14,573 bases of DNA from Promethearchaeota archaeon. GTDB taxonomy: Archaea; Asgardarchaeota; Lokiarchaeia; Sigyniarchaeales; SOKP01. The translations under genes and the position numbers were made by a program. Shown piece after piece: positions 12,832 to 14,573 of this stretch. The stretch spans positions 1 through 14,573 of the forward strand of contig JAUWHC010000022.1 in the NCBI GenBank assembly GCA_030606095.1, given 5' to 3'. Below the pieces are notes generated by a model. The model searched no databases and was not told the DNA's origin. It saw only the letters and a list, made by a program, of their open reading frames with translations. Position 1 is the stretch's first letter. Every line of letters begins with the position of its first letter.

Positions 12832-14573
12832 TTGATTGAATCTGAGAGTATTGAACCTGAAAAGGCGGTATTAATAAGCCCAAATTTAGGACACCCTCTG
12901 TTTTTAGATATAGATCATAAATTCAAGCAAAAAGAATTTGAAGTTAGCTTATTATTTGTGAGCAATATAAAAAATATCGATAATTTCGAGAGTTTTATTA
13001 AGCATGGGCTAAACCTTATCCCCATTCTTGAATACAAGTGGAAATTGAAAGCGCATTTCGAAAAAGAGAAAGAAGAACGATTGGAAAGAAAAAAGAAAAG
13101 AAGTATTTGGGAAAAAATTAAAAGCATATTTTCTCGGAAAAAAAAAAAGAAGGAAGAAGAATTACCACCCGTTTTAGAGCTTACAGATTATACGGGAAAA
13201 AAGTTTGATATTGTGCAAACCAATAAAATCGAAACATTAAGGCCGCGAGCATTTAGAGGGGATTTAATAAAGGGGACTCTTTTAAAGGTAGGACCCGTAA
13301 AAACCTGCGAGATTGATGACGTTAAATATGACAATTATTATAGTCCTCGGAACTACTTAATTAAATATAATATTTATTCGGGTTTAAATGATTTTTACAA
13401 GGCGACAATTCATTTCAAGTTATCGAAAGAAGTATTGGAATTTTTAGAAAGTTTTAATTTTGTAATGTTTGATCTTTGGCAAGAAATGCCCAATAAGGAA
13501 AATCGCGTTTCTTATCATTCAATCGTTGTTTCAAAAAATAAATGGAGCGATTTTAAATTCTTTCACGCGACAGATTTACACTTGGCAGAACGTAACGATA
13601 GAATTTACGAAATCGTTAAGAAATGGAACGCTTTAGTGAGAAAATCAGATCTTGGCGAGCTTCTTGCCCAAGGTGCGAAGGCAGTTTCATTTTTTCAACG
13701 TTTACTAATAAAAAAACCAGAAGCTAAAATTCCAATTAAAATTACTGAACCACTTCTTAAGCGATTTGTAAACCCTAACAATAACTTTAGAAAATTTATT
13801 AAGCTTGTTAATAAAAAAGTAATTAAAAACGATTTAGATTTTATCGTATTAACAGGAGATTTAATAGATTTTGTGGTACTCTCCAAAATACCCAAGGAAA
13901 AAAGAAAATTATTAGATTTTAACTATAAAAATAGTAATTGGCGGATATTTAAAGAGATTTTGTTAAATTTTCCTCAAGAGAAAAGAAGAGGGATGGTTTC
14001 TGGAGAAGAAATACTTTGTCCTATATTTACTATTCCTGGTAACCACGATTATCGACCTTTTCATTACGATCTTCGATGGGGTAATTTATACAAAAAAATT
14101 GGTTTAAATAGTAACGAAGCAATCGCTTTGAACGACGAGTTAATGGCAAATCCAATTAGTTCAATAACTAAGAGTTTCAATGCTTTGAAAGCATATTTAA
14201 TAGAAATTAACTCTTCATTAGATTATTATCTCAAGTTAGGAAATAACAATTTTATTTTCTTAAATACTGGCTCAGATTCTTTCAAAAAATTGGTGGATTT
14301 TGTCAGTGGTCATCCATCGGTTACTGGAATTTCAGGAAAACAAATTAAGTATTTAGAAAATATAATTAGTAGTAAGATAGAACTGGAAAACAAGACTTAC
14401 CTTATGCTTCATGGACCACCAATTAATCCAAAAAAAAAGATTAGCGCACTTAAACGGTATGCGATGTCAAAACAATCCAAAGAATTAATAACGAAAATCG
14501 ATGAATTTAAAGAATCTTTAATTCAAAAGTTAGGTAAAAAACTTTCCTTAGCTCGAATTGATAACAAATTTGA
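12832..14573 (+). CDS. Calcineurin-like metallophosphoesterase with large N-terminal extension (3' truncated by window)
   Basis: The frame opens at TTG 12832, preceded by stop TAA 12826 and by AGGAGAG (12814-12820), and runs off the window after 580 codons. Residues 1 to about 235 match no domain I know; within them a Lys/Arg/Glu-rich stretch (about 80-120) encloses WEKIKSIFS, which could be an amphipathic membrane-contact helix. From about 240 it is a metallophosphoesterase: D248LH250 (metal site), G342D343, G403NHD406 and H527 in MLHGPP. The final GHxH motif must lie beyond the end. Inserts between motifs make it longer than simple family members. Known substrates of the family range from nucleotides to phospholipids and proteins, so none is assigned. 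No signal peptide is seen. Confidence 0.85.
   Translation, partial: MIESESIEPEKAVLISPNLGHPLFLDIDHKFKQKEFEVSLLFVSNIKNIDNFESFIKHGLNLIPILEYKWKLKAHFEKEKEERLERKKKRSIWEKIKSIFSRKKKKKEEELPPVLELTDYTGKKFDIVQTNKIETLRPRAFRGDLIKGTLLKVGPVKTCEIDDVKYDNYYSPRNYLIKYNIYSGLNDFYKATIHFKLSKEVLEFLESFNFVMFDLWQEMPNKENRVSYHSIVVSKNKWSDFKFFHATDLHLAERNDRIYEIVKKWNALVRKSDLGELLAQGAKAVSFFQRLLIKKPEAKIPIKITEPLLKRFVNPNNNFRKFIKLVNKKVIKNDLDFIVLTGDLIDFVVLSKIPKEKRKLLDFNYKNSNWRIFKEILLNFPQEKRRGMVSGEEILCPIFTIPGNHDYRPFHYDLRWGNLYKKIGLNSNEAIALNDELMANPISSITKSFNALKAYLIEINSSLDYYLKLGNNNFIFLNTGSDSFKKLVDFVSGHPSVTGISGKQIKYLENIISSKIELENKTYLMLHGPPINPKKKISALKRYAMSKQSKELITKIDEFKESLIQKLGKKLSLARIDNKF

Noticed and set aside
1..14573. CRISPR array, insertion sequence or phage genes
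   Set aside because: No regularly spaced repeats, transposase, integrase or terminal repeats were seen; the zinc-finger peptide alone is not enough.

Overview
This AT-rich window looks like a piece of an Asgard (Lokiarchaeota-like) archaeal chromosome. The evidence is a roadblock domain fused to a Ras/Arf-type small GTPase, a tail-less archaeal histone, an Sm-like protein, a tungsten-type aldehyde ferredoxin oxidoreductase (AOR), TATA-box promoters, poly-T terminators, and a tRNA gene with bulge-helix-bulge introns. The assignment is inferred from gene content; no search was run.

Layout. 1-252 (+) is the 3' end of a gene whose product shares its C-terminal domain with the large GTPase further on. 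379-1050 (-) encodes a 7-TM protein, divergent from a NapH-like membrane polyferredoxin at 1228-2337 (+). 2491-4050 (+) encodes the three-part roadblock / small GTPase / C-terminal domain protein, which meets an isopropylmalate-dehydrogenase-like gene (4055-5119, -) tail to tail. 5120-5674 is a long AT-rich gap with a possible decayed small gene. A histone gene (5684-5896, +) is followed by five consecutive RimJ/RimL-like GNAT acetyltransferase paralogs (6035-9037, +), the most striking gene block here. Convergent to them is a small beta-repeat protein (9066-9461, -), then an AOR plus MoaD/ThiS-like pair (11684-9651, -). An Arg(CCT) tRNA gene (11811-11933, -) appears to contain two introns, one at 37/38 and one inside the T-loop. 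After it come a small Cys4 zinc-finger peptide (12029-12247, +), an Sm-like protein (12385-12669, +) and a calcineurin-like metallophosphoesterase cut by the window end (12832-14573, +).

How the genes work together. The AOR and MoaD/ThiS-like genes form a probable operon with a good TATA box and a downstream poly-T stop. The five GNAT genes are closely spaced, in one direction, and probably co-transcribed. They fall into two subgroups that alternate along the array (1,2,4 versus 3,5), and genes 3-5 have lost a glycine of the acetyl-CoA loop. Their place behind a histone gene makes histone or other chromatin proteins one possible substrate, but the sequence does not show this; ribosomal N-termini or polyamines are equally possible. 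Most other genes appear to be separate transcription units.
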